Origin: Phialocephala subalpina
Lineage: Eukaryota > Ascomycota > Leotiomycetes > Helotiales > Mollisiaceae
Length of the DNA: 64,000 nt
Reading direction: 5' to 3'
Assembly (NCBI GenBank): GCA_900073065.1
Contig: FJOG01000015.1
Span: forward strand, 484,436-548,435
Within the stretch, counting starts at the first letter, position 1. Each line of letters begins with the position of its first letter. Shown piece after piece: positions 12,296-23,229 of this stretch. The notes below the pieces were generated by a model. That model saw only the letters and a program-made list of their open reading frames with translations. It searched no databases and had not been told where the DNA came from. A program made the position numbers and the translations under genes.

Positions 12296-14681
12296 ATGTC
12301 TGCCTCTCCTGACTTTCTTCCAGATCTCGTCCCAGATGATTTCACTCCCCCAGATGATTTCACTCCCCCAGATGATGTCGCCTCTCCAGATATCGCCCCT
12401 CCCGATGTCGTCCCTCCTGATCCAGCCACCCCAGATTCTCTGCCAGACCTCGTCCCTCCAGATCTCCCCTTTCCAAACCCCCTACAGGGTCTCACCCCTA
12501 CAAATCTAGCCGCCCCATACCTCACAAAGTACGCGAAACGATACGGTGCAAATCCTTACATCCTGTTCATAGCCGCATGGCAAAGTGGCGTAACTCCGAT
12601 CTTTTTTCTCGACGACAGCGAAGCACCAACATCATTCATTCTTAATAATTTCAAAGCCCGTGAGGCATACCAGAGAGAAAGTCTTCGCACATTCTCGACA
12701 TGGGAGCTGGAAGAAAGTGGCTGCTTGAGTAAGGCAGATGCAAAACCGACGGATTTCACTCATGCTCCCCATCCTATATTGTTAAGGAAGAGATGGAATA
12801 AAAAGGATGGTGATATGATTGGTGATAGGACGTTAGGGAATTGGGATGCTGGGAATAATCTTGTTTGGGAGGCGCTGAAGCCGATCTTGCTGTTGACGAC
12901 GAGGATTTTGCAAGCGACTCCAATGTGGCTCTGGTACTGTACTGCCACGCTGGAGACTGACCTGGGTGTTCAAAGAAGGACGATTGCTGATTGTTGACAG
13001 GTTTGACGGGATGATAAATTCCGAATGGACGGAGCTTGATAGGACACAATTGAATGATGATGGTACAAATAGACCCTTATATAGGTTTCGTACTCGCAAG
13101 CCTGAGGAGAAATCAGAAGCCGACCTGACTGTAAGTCCATGATTTCATTTATACGCAGGCTCGCTACTTCCTAGATCTGCATCTTATCCACGGCTTAGTC
13201 TACGATAGGAGCTACCAGCCAATTATCCATACTTAGATCAAAGATATATGGACTCAGCTGCGCGAGAAGAATCAGGTCAGGTATAAGCTTGGGCCATCAA
13301 CAACAAGAACTACGGATCCTAGAGGTAAGATGCATGGTCATACGATCACTCGTCATTAAAGCCTCCGGACTCCCACAAGACTAAGGACTGGGTAATAACA
13401 CTTTCATACGAGAATCTAAGACCTTTGCTCCATATGACGAATTTGACAGTTGCGGATGTTCTAAAGCAACAATTCTTTATTGTCAAGATTGTGAGTACAC
13501 GGAAGTCGAGGTGTGCTGACAGAGCTTGACTGACCTTGAGAGCTTGTACATGAGTTGACTGTAGGACAATCAACTCCGAGGAATGACTCAATAGCAGTTA
13601 ACTTGATGTATTCAGCATGTAGCTGTAAATTATATCAAAATACAGGAAGGCTACGGCTTGCCTGAAGATCAGAAAAAGTTTGCAACGAAACAAGAGCCTG
13701 TAAATTTCAAGGCCCTATCTTCATGCAAGAAACGAAACTGACAATGCGAAGTTCTTCGAGGACGAGGAAACGAACGAGTATGGGAAATCAGCAGAAAATG
13801 CTATTTTCGGCGGCTACGTTGTTGATGCTTGGAGACCCCAGTTTGATGGTGTAGACTTCCATAAACTCGATGGTTGGCATGTTATGGCATTGTATACCGA
13901 GAAATTGGGTCAATCACAAAGGATGGAAAAGGAAAGTCGAGAAGCTGGACCCGAAGCAGCGCTACAGATTCAGCGAGAACTTCCAAGAGGGTGCAATATG
14001 CGAATATGTAGGATCGTTCAGATTTCTGCTTCCGTTCGGTTGGAGCTGCTCTCTCCATTTCATGTGATCGAGTACTCCTCGCATATCACAGGGCTTCTTC
14101 CACTTCCTCTGCCCCTCAGTTTTGCCCATCAGACAAATGCTGACTCTTGGACGTTCTAGTGGCCAATACAAGTCGAATACATGGAAAAATTGTTCCGCGC
14201 TGAGTACTGGGATGAACAAGATCGAAAGTTCCAAACTCAATCCCTAAAACCTGACCGCATCTTGTAAGCTACTCCCCTTACCCTCTATCTACCCATTTTT
14301 AACAACAAACAGCGGCCCCCACCTCGTCAGAGGCAAGATTATCAAAACGGCACAGGGAACGAGTGTTCGGGAGGACGACAGCCACGTAATCGCTCTCGGA
14401 CCAAATACGATGCTTGGGTTAAGAAGATAAAGAAGCATATCTCGACATTGGATAAAGATGAGTATAGGAGGAAAGCGGGCAAGTTTGGGAGTTTGGTTCC
14501 TGCAGATGAGAATTGGAGGCTGAGAGAAAGGACAACGATGATCACTGCTGCTATGAATAAGCAGGCGAAGCATGATAAGAGGAGGAAGAAGCAGAAGGCT
14601 ACGAAGGCATCGGGTGGGAAGAAGAAGGAAGCGGGGGAGGAAGCGGGACTGGTTGGTTTTGCTGGACCCTCGGAAACGTAA
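12296..14681 (+). pseudogene. Broken gene with HExxH (metallopeptidase-like) motif
   Basis: The first exon (12296-12933) starts with an acidic proline-rich run of PPD repeats and then a folded-looking region. Introns at 12934-13000 and 13131-13236 join frames cleanly (MWLWFDGMINSEWTELDRT, then IKDIWTQLREKNQVRY). Later coding-like pieces are SHKTKDWVITLSYENLRPLL (from about 13370), then KQQFFIVKI, and across two further plausible introns LVHELTHVAVNYIKIQEGYG, which forms HELTH. An acidic stretch KFFEDEETNEYGKSAENAIF (about 13748-13810) follows, then VEYMEKLFRAEYWDEQDRKF (about 14175) and a Lys-rich tail to 14681. Joining these needs frame changes near 13345, 13710 and 13900, and perhaps in the last part, so the gene is broken or the sequence has errors. 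HExxH followed by an acidic segment fits a gluzincin-type zinc site, but the function is unknown. Confidence 0.55.
12332..12478 (+). repeat. PPD-repeat coding region
   Basis: Degenerate short repeats of the type ccagatgatttcactcccc encode repeated DDFTPPD and PPD units, making an acidic, proline-rich, probably disordered N-terminus in the HExxH gene. One 18-bp unit is repeated exactly. Confidence 0.7.
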
Positions 14682-15274
14682 CCGAAATCTTAGAAATGCG
14701 GTGTAGTCGAGGCTGGAGCGAATCAATAAAGCAAACTTTCGTTCTAAGAATCTCAAATGTGCAGTTCGAAAAGTGATACTGTTTAGATGCAAGTGACTGT
14801 GTCTCGTAGGTACATTATCGTCTCTCAATAGCTCATATTTTCTGGAAGCAAACAAAAAAAATCGCAATTTAAACGTTCGAGTAAAGAGCATAACAATAAC
14901 TGGGACTAACGAGGCGGAGTCGAGTAGAGAAAACACTGACCATCCGAACCACTCATTACAGACCAGAAAGAGACAACGACAACAATAATTCTTCGGACAC
15001 TCATGCGACGTATGAACAGACATCTTCCAACATCAAATTTCGGAGGACATCAGACCCAGCAATGTCAAACTCACCTCCCTACTCCTCCTCATTACAAAAA
15101 GGGAAGGAGTGAGCCTGCTATCATGACTTCCTTCCTTCAACTTCCTCAACTTCCTCATTGCTCCAACTTCGTACCTTCCATCCCATCCAATCTTTCCTCT
15201 TCTCTACCAAAGATCAAACTCTCAATCAACTCTCAATCCCAACCAATCCAAACAATCGTTCCCATACAATCACA
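14682..15274. other. Intergenic, no gene seen
   Basis: The first part follows the Lys-rich tail of the broken HExxH gene. The later C/T-rich part (about 15060-15270, many cttcctc and caatc runs) looks like promoter and 5' UTR of the small Cys-rich gene at 15275. Confidence 0.5.
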
Positions 15275-15926
15275 ATGTGCAAAACCCTAACAACAACCTA
15301 CCTCTGCAAGCACGTCCTCACAGCAGACGCCCGCTGCCCCCTCAACCCCGGCACACCCTTTCCCAAACCACTCAACACTCGACCCTCACAAGAAATGATC
15401 GATACCCTAAACCAATTTTCATTCCCAAAAACGAAAACGCATCCTCTTTCAACCCAAGCTGGCAACACTCCCTGGAAGCCCAAACACAAAGGGCCCACAC
15501 AACCACCTAACTCGCCAGTAACACCACCTTCGGAGGTGGAGCTGCAGAAACAAGAAGAGACGCATGCAGTCAAGTCAGTCGAGCCAGCACAACCAACCGT
15601 CGAGAACCAAGCGAGCCAGCCCGACCAGCCAGCCAGCACCACCAATTCGAGCATTGGATGAATGTCCAGATTACGAAGGAAAGAGGAATGCTCAGGCGAT
15701 GACGAGATGTGAAGATTGCGAGAAGTTAGCGAGATTGAACGACGCGGTTGAGAGAGTGGACATCAATGACTCGAGCTCGAGGAGGGCTAGTAGGGAGGAT
15801 GAGCCCAAGGAAGCTGAAGAGAAAGTGGATAGCAATGATTCGGGCTCGAGGAGGATTAGGAGGGATCATGGGAGGGAGAAGATGAATGGATTGGAGTGGG
15901 AATGGTCCGAAGGGTTGACGAAGTGA
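15275..15926 (+). pseudogene. Small Cys-rich protein gene with a frameshift
   Basis: The ATG at 15275 opens a frame starting MCKTLTTTYLCKHVLTADAR, an N-terminal C/H-rich pattern seen in small uncharacterised filamentous fungal proteins. This frame stops at 15659-15661 after 128 codons. A second frame, open from before 15564 to 15926, carries ALDECPDYEGKRNAQAMTRC followed by EDCEKLARLNDAVE and an acidic Ser/Arg-rich tail, which looks like the other half of the same protein (a second Cys cluster). No intron with proper length links them, so a single frame change somewhere in 15564-15661 is needed. It may be a true lesion or a sequencing error. If the first frame is the whole gene, the product is a 128-residue Pro/Gln-rich protein. 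Function unknown. Confidence 0.5.
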
Positions 15927-16189
15927 GGTGATGAGATGGGCGAAATTGGAGGAATGAATTGAGTTGAGTTCGGATGAGAGGAACAGGAAGGAAAAGAAAT
16001 ATTGCTTGGTGAGTGATTTGACCAGTGACGAGGACAAGATACTGTACGTGCCTGACTTGGATACAGACATTGAATTCGATGATTCAATCGGATGAATATG
16101 CGGGAGCACAGGATGACTGGCATGGAGAGGAACATTGAGCATAGCGTAGGTGCCAAGAATGGCTGTATTATATTGTGTTGTTGTTTGTA

Positions 16190-19100
16190 TTATAAAGCCC
16201 ATTCATTCCTGTCATCGCTTGCGAGCACGAAGGGCTCGTCTATGCGCTTGATTGCAAAGTCGCTGCAGAGAATACTACACATCATGTCAGCCTCTCATCC
16301 CATCTCAATCAGAAAAGTGAAGAACCGAAATCAGTCAAGGAAGGAAGGAGTAAACTCACCAAGCACCAGCCACCAACCCATCCAACTCCGCAATCGCCCT
16401 CTCCCTCTTTGCACCAGCCAACATCCCCTTACTAATCAACCCCTGCAACTCCCTAATCCTCTTCCCCTTCCCAATCCCCACCTGTTCCATAACTTTTCTC
16501 CCCAAACAATCGCTATGAAAAGCATGCTGACAAGGGAACACGAAAAATTGCCTACTCAACAACGGCAATCCACAAATATAACACTTCTCTCCTGGTTCCA
16601 CAATCGCATAACGGTGATCTAATGCCGCGATATCGATCTTGATATTCGTTGCTGTTTGAGATGATTCATCCATCTCTTTCTTCAATGCATCGATGTTTCG
16701 ACTGTAGTCTTCCAACGCAGCGCAGATTTCCTCTTTGAAATCATCGATGACTACGAAGTCAGGGAAGAAGGGGATGAGATCTTCAATTTTGAGAAGGTCA
16801 CATCGCTTTAAGAATTCGATAGCGGTTTTGATGCCGTTTGATTGGGATATGACTTTCTTGGCTACTGCTAGCCAGAGCTTCTTCCGCAAGGCAGGGTTGG
16901 AGACTGGTCTGTCGGCGACTAGTGATGCGAGGTCAATTTCGTTGTGTGCGAGGGCTAACTCGACGGCTTGGAGGTATTGTCCCATGGTGCTGTAGATATG
17001 GACGCATGATTGGACGCGGGAGTGCTGGATACAGAGACGGAGAGCAAAGTCGGAATCGAAGCTAGGCTCGTCGCCTTGGGATTCGAGGTATGCGAGAAGA
17101 GCGGACTCGTCCTTAGAGGGATGAGAAGCGTAGATGGAGATTAGGGTGTTGTGGACAGCTGCATCGGTAGAATGAAGCTGCATGATGACATGGAGGAGGT
17201 AGCGGACGGCTTGGTTCTGTAATAGGGGGCCTCGGAAGTTCCGGTCGTAGGCGAGGAGGGCAGGAATAAGATTACGTGGTTTGAGATCTGAGTGTCTCAT
17301 CAGGATGTCGACGAGGTCTGTTGCTACATGTGTGATGAGTCCACTGCTGTACCGGTAGAATATCTCCGGCTCTGTCTGCTTCTTCAGAACATCGAGCACT
17401 TCCTTCCACCGCTCCCTCTGCATCCAATATCCGAGTACGTAGCTGTAATCGTTGACAGCACTTGCAAAGAAAAGCAATTCATCCTCTCTTCCATGACTGC
17501 TGATGATATCGTAAGTCGTCTTCTTGTCCAGATCCGACTTGTACTTCTTGACAAAGTCCTGAAACTCTGTTCGAATGGTCTCGAGCTGATCTTGAGTCTG
17601 AGCGGGGTTGAGAGTTTCCGAAAGCTCAGCCTTCGTGATGATGGTATCATCCAATGAGTTGAGTTTCGACATGAAGATCTCCACCAGCCAGCTGGCAATC
17701 ATGACCCTCTGCATTGTCGCAGATTTCTTGTACATTCCAATCTTCGTGAGGAGATACTTTCGAAGTGCATCCTGCTGGTCATTGTCGACAAATATCAACG
17801 CAACCGTTTCAAATGGTTTGCTACTCTTTCCATAGACACCGGCAGCTTCGAGGAAAGAGCCTTTGGTAATGAGATAATCACCAGAAGCAGTCGCAACAGC
17901 ATCTTTCTGGGCTGGACCTCTAGCATATTTCAACGCCGCATCAAAATGCTCTGTTTTCAACATTACTTTCCAGACGTCTCGATCCTCATCCGTAGCCACA
18001 ATTTCATAAATCTCCTGAGCAGTGAAGAGCCAAAATGTGTTCTTCTGTTGATCTGCAAAGAGTCCCAAGGCTTGTTGTCCCGGATCCAACACCACTTGAT
18101 CAAATACCACTGTGTCGTCCAATCGATTGACAGCAATGACGCGGCTCCCAACCAAATGTACAATGTGCCATTGCGTCAGGGCTATCGAATCGATCGTATC
18201 AATAGGCCCGCTCTTGCGAGCACCTGGTGCCTCCATAGCTGGTAACTGGGATCTAGGCAGCAGTTTTCCTTCTGAGAATACTTTGGTGCCTAACTCCTCA
18301 GACGCTGGCGAAGTAAGGAGGCGACCATAGAAGACTCCCCGAGAAGAGAGCCATGCAAAGATTCGATCCGTCCCTATGCTCTCTGGAGAGTTGGAGTCTG
18401 GAGGGTCTGGAGAAACGACCAATGACGAATTCGCTGTACTCGAGACTCTGGAGATTTCATGTACAATTGGTTGTTCCGTCTCGAAGAGTCGCGTGAATAT
18501 TGAAGTTCCGCCATCGTGTCCTCCGCGACCAATCTTCCCAACCAAGTGTAACAGTCTACTCTGTGTAGCAATCATGACTCTCCTAACATCCTGCTTCCGC
18601 GGGTCTGCCACTGTATCCACCCAGAGACCAGTAACAGGTCCATCTTGAAGCTTCTGCAGAGTCTTCAAATATTTATCCTCCTTCCTGTAAAACTCCGTAG
18701 ATGTCTCGATGTAGGCTTCATAGATATTCCCATCCGAGGCCCCAATGAGTATCTCTCTCGTTGACGTCGTAGGTAACGCAGGATTCCAAGCAATCGACTC
18801 TATCGAAACTCCACGAAGTCGGGACAGAGGCCTAGGTTGCCGCGATTGTGTATGCAGATAGTAGTTCTCTCCAAGCGCTGTACATATAATAAGATGCGAG
18901 GCCGTAGGGTCGAGGAACATGCGCCGTATCACCCCAACCTCCGACGTCTTTTTCGGAAGGTCAATGTCTGTATCCAATTTAGCCCTTATCCAAACCCCAA
19001 AGTCGTATTCTCCATACCATCAATATCAGCAGGATTATCCAAATCTATTCGCAGAATCCTGCCGTTCGAAAGAGCGAGCACCAAGACATTGTTTGCGACT

Positions 19101-19237
19101 TGCGCGGCCACAAAGTCGGATGCTATCGAGAACTGGAGCTGTACGCGCTCGACATTGAATACGGGGAGGGCATTCTCGTTCAGGTCTTGGAGGCTGCGTG
19201 CGGCGACGTAGCCGTTTGAGGAAGGGTCGAGAGCCAT
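16190..19237 (-). CDS. VPS18: VPS18/PEP3, core subunit of HOPS and CORVET tethering complexes
   Basis: Vps18 is a class C Vps protein that tethers endosomes and vacuoles before SNARE fusion. Three exons (19237-19018, 18967-16360, 16262-16190) with 50- and 97-nt introns give 966 residues, a normal length. The N-terminal half forms a beta-propeller region (IRRMFLDPTASHLIICTALG), followed by helical repeats including the clathrin-heavy-chain-like stretch. A C-terminal RING-H2-type finger begins near residue 867 (CYICGLPLLSRQFFVFPCQH, then AFHSDC). The last small exon encodes CDFAIKRIDEPFV, the usual end of fungal Vps18. The first exon is inferred from the frame-restoring junction ADID|DIDLPKK. 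The start at 19237 is the first ATG of that exon; an extra upstream exon cannot be ruled out. The 3' end lies about 260 bp from the convergent small Cys-rich gene. Confidence 0.96.
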
Positions 19238-22200
19238 CCGTGGGTTGGGTGAAAGCTACCTCATTGTTCTTGGTGAGAGCTCGAGGCTGCGAGAAGGCTG
19301 GAAGTTGGAGCTTGAGCTTGTTCGGTAGCCGAGATGAACCTTGTGACGATGCACGTGATGGCAGTGTTCCAATCCGGATCGAACAATTTGTGCAGATTCA
19401 GTTGTCAGACTGGTTATGATGCGTTTTCCTATCGACTTGAATCCGAGAGAGAATGTTGTGGTGGCAGTGAATAGTTTGTGATTGCATTGTTTGAACTGTT
19501 CCCGATAGCTGACCAACTACTACTTTGGATAGTTGACTTATACAATTTACAGCTTTCGTTTCGTTTCCTCAATCCATCCAAAGTTCCAAACTGATTCTGG
19601 ATATTCTCTTGATTGAAATGCCACCAAAGAACCAAGAGAATGCCCCATGAAAGAGGCATACAAGCAGGTTCCCCACCCTGCCCAACAACCACAAGAGTCG
19701 CAACGCCGTTATGAGCTCGCACATGTCCCTCGTCCAAGGTTTCCTCTCCATAACCTTCTTTCTGTTCACGGCGCTCATTACTCATCCTACAGCCACAAAT
19801 TTACCACCCTTCCTTCGTCGAGCGCAAGCCAAAGCCCACATGCTTGATCCGTCGTTGTCATTGCCTGTCGGCTGTCAAGGAATTACCTAGGGGAGTAGTG
19901 TGGTAGATCAGCGAAGTCAAAGTGACATGTCTCAAACATCAGCGAAAAGCAGAAGTCTTCCGTTTTGTGTATAATCACATTTGAATGAAAGAGACGAGCG
20001 TGAAGATTGACATAGGAATTGTAGAGAGGAAAGTTGATAGTGAAAATCATAAGCGAAGATGATGCAGCGACACGATGAAAGCTGGAGAGATAGTGATTGG
20101 GATTGAAGGAAGTGCAGCAAGTCAGACATCATGTATGTTCGAGCGCTGAGAATCGAGCCCGTGGGTGATGCTCTGCCCATCTTTCAAACAGCAGCCTTGC
20201 AGACTTGGACTTCGAGCTGGACCCTGGAACCTCCACGAATCTTGAGGCAGAGAGATGTCCAAGGATTTAAGGGGACAATCCCATAATCTATTTCTTCCCA
20301 GCTTCCATCCCAAATAAGCTCGCTTCATTGGGGACGATGGACCACGCAACCAAGCCCTAGATGTCTGCAAATACTCGAAACTTCGAGTGTCGACTAAAAC
20401 TTGGAATGAGAATAGAAATACAAAATAAACATGCTGAGACCGTGACGCTTTTTGCATTGACGAAACCTGATCCTTTTAATACCTCTGATGCTCGTTGGCG
20501 GCTACCCTTTCGTCCTGAGAGGCTGAGAAGTCTTAGGAGTCGTCAGGTGCGATATCAGGATGCGCATCCTTTTCCAGAAAATGGTTTCGTGCCTTTCGTC
20601 TAACAAATCCATAGGCGTTCAGGCTGAAGTATTCTTGGACCTTGATCGAGGAGATAGGAAGATCTTGAAAGTCCCATGAATGATAGGACATCGCAAGGAT
20701 ATCCGCCAAATGAAGCCTTCGTAGAAGAGCCAATGGAACCCCTTTCTCGGTAGTTATACGCACGTGATGTCCTCCCAAGGTCGAGAGCTCCGAGGTGCTA
20801 CAAGGGGATGCTGCTCGGATGGAGACATATCAACCACTTTATCATTTTGACGAGAACCTATTTTTGGGCATCAGATAATTGTGTGAAACGTCCCTCATCC
20901 AGTCACTCGCATTCGCACCTCAATCTCGGCAACGGACCATGTCATGCATACGGCACGGCAATGAAGGAATATTCGCCGATGGCAGTCAGCATGAGGTACG
21001 AGCAGCGACGCAGTAATCCGTACCCCTCGGGTCGATGGCATGTCGCTGTCCTGATTTATGAGATCATGATGTTTTCAAAAGGACTCGGACCTTTTGCTGA
21101 GGAATCCAAGAAGCGATTTGCTCGGTTCCCGCAACCAACGGACCATCGCAACTCCTGAATCCTAGAGAGAGCTTCTTTTTGCTGAGAATTGTGCCTTGGA
21201 GGAGCTAGTTTCCGAGGTCAAACTTGGATGTTCCTCGAATAAACTTTTTTGAAAGGTGGGTTGAAAGAAGTCCGCGCTTCTGGGGCGGAGGAGGGCGTAA
21301 TCGAGTTGGGCGTTTCGTTTCACCATTTGACGGCTCTTGTATCTGTGCTCCAGGAAACATCGAGAATATGTGGTCAGGTTGCGTGGCTTTCCTTGGTAAT
21401 TGGATCTAGACGTAGCCAGATGTTTTAAAAGATACTTTTGGTGCTTCTTATCAGATGGAATAAGTCTGTGTTTGTTGAGCCACTTAACGACGATAACTTC
21501 GTGAAATTGCCCCTGAAAGGAATCGGTTATGACGGATGCGGGGCTGACGCGACTCACATGCTCCTCCTATGAAATCCAGAAACAACACAAAGAAGTCTTG
21601 TGGTTTGCTGACAGCTTGACACCATCAGCATCAATCAGAGCGAGTGCTTTTGGTCGAGCTCGAGACAGGGGCTTCCGAGACGCTTTTGCCATGATGGCAT
21701 TGAAGAAGGGAAATGAGGATCGTACTGCCATCAATTTGTTTGGGACAAGAGCAACATGTTCAGACGAACACAGCCCGTCGAGTGACGGCATGTTAAGTGA
21801 AGATCATGCTCTCATGTTCCATGGGAATGATGACCCCATTCAGATCGTTCCAATATGCTGGAAGATCTACTGTAAATTTATCTGGCTGTCTGGAGTTGCG
21901 GACATTGCTTCTCTGCTTTCAGTGCAAGATACGCTGGATGATCCTGGGATGTTTCCCTTTCGGTCGATAATCGCGTCTTCAAAACGGCTCCTGTTACACA
22001 TCTCGTCATGCTGGGGCCGGGGAGGCTTAGGGCGCTGTCATTGGATGGCGGAGCAGAGGCTGCAGGTCTTTCGCTGGATCTGATGTTTCGAATTGAGGAC
22101 GGGGCGCCACTTAGCCTTTGACGAATGGCCCGTAGTGATTGGCTGGAGCACGAAACAAAGTGCGAGGCCAAGCAATGTGTGCATTCCACGATCCCATCAA

Positions 22201-22238
22201 AGAAAGCGGCGGGGAGTGAAGAAGGAAGGCGATGGAGA

Positions 22239-22283
22239 GGTCAGGCCGGGTTAGGCTAGGTTAGGCTAGGTCAGGTCAGGCCA
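22239..22283 (+). repeat. Degenerate TTAGG-like short repeat
   Basis: The sequence gggttaggctaggttagg and its continuation ggctaggtcaggtcagg repeat a 5-bp unit with changes. It recalls telomere-like DNA but the unit is not TTAGGG, so it is most simply a low-complexity tract. Confidence 0.6.
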
Positions 22284-22376
22284 GAGACCGCCGGCCCGCC
22301 ACGAAACTGTTGCGAGAAGGAGGTAAAGAAAGAATTGTCGGGACCGTACCTTCGTAACATAAAATACAGTCTTGAT

Positions 22377-22400
22377 GACACAGCGACACAGCGACACAGC
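22377..22400 (+). repeat. Three exact copies of gacacagc
   Basis: An 8-bp unit is repeated three times in direct tandem. Confidence 0.9.
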
Positions 22401-22614
22401 GCATCGTGAAGCCGGCCGAACATGCCGTGAATGGCGAATTGACTTCAACCCCCCTCAAATTCTTGTTCAGCAGCTCGGGCTGCACCGAAAATCATTTGGT
22501 CGTCGTCTCGCCGAGCTTGTCAGGGGTGGGCTCTTGAAACCGCACCAGCGATCTTCAACCACCCCAAGTCCAATCAAGCGCGCCAAAGCGAAGAGGCAAA
22601 AGGCCTTTCAGAAG

Positions 22615-22643
22615 CCAAGCCAGGCCAGGCCAGGCCAGGCCAG
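22615..22643 (+). repeat. Short caggc tandem repeat
   Basis: A run of the 5-bp unit caggc (about five copies, the first imperfect) upstream of the MAPKKK gene. Confidence 0.85.
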
Positions 22644-23229
22644 CACATACCACCATACCCATACTATACCATACCATAGCACACAACCACACACGCGCTC
22701 CTTCTGCTCCTCCTCTGCACCAGCCTTTTTTCTCGCCCATTCGTGATTCATCCCTCTCCCCCATTCACCCTCTTTCGTCCTCTGTTGTTGATATTGTGCA
22801 TTGTGCTTGTGCGACCTCCGGAGTTTAATTTGGTCGAGGGTCCTGCTTCGCATCAATTCATTATCTTGCTCCGGAAGCACTAAGCCTGCGTCGAAGATCC
22901 ACCTCACTTCACCTCGCCCTCACGATCCACACCCTCACCAATCCATCCCGAAACACCGCGTCTGTTGGTCCCCTCGAGACAGAGGCATACGAAACCACGA
23001 GCCATCACTCCACTCGGAGATCTAAGAAAAACACCAAAGCCTACGACATTCTTTGGACATCCCCAGACATCAGTCGATCTATCTCGCTGGGACGACTTTA
23101 TATCGTCCAGAGCCTCGCTCTTTTCCTCTTACATCCCCAGTTTGACGTCCATCCCAACCGGGGCGATTCGCAGATCATCTATTGCCTCATCTTCACCTCG
23201 AGCTCCATGCGTAACTAGCATTCCTCACG

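Larger units (their letters stand above)
19238..23229. other. Long intergenic region with simple repeats
   Basis: About 4 kb without a recognised gene. A plus-strand frame at 19711-19890 encodes 59 residues with one hydrophobic helix (SLVQGFLSITFFLFTALITH); it could be a small protein but has no other support. A 184-codon frame at 21529-22083 has no recognisable domain. Short repeats occur at 22239-22283, 22377-22400 and 22615-22643. The C/T-rich segment from about 22640 to 23229 is probably promoter and long 5' UTR of the MAPKKK gene, as is common for STE11 orthologs. Confidence 0.5.

Noticed and set aside
21529..22083. 184-codon plus-strand frame
   Set aside because: No recognisable motif. 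The composition looks like chance and no continuation by splicing was found.
22239..22283. Possible interstitial telomere repeat
   Set aside because: The unit is a degenerate 5-mer mix (ggcta, ggtta, ggtca), not TTAGGG, and the tract is short.
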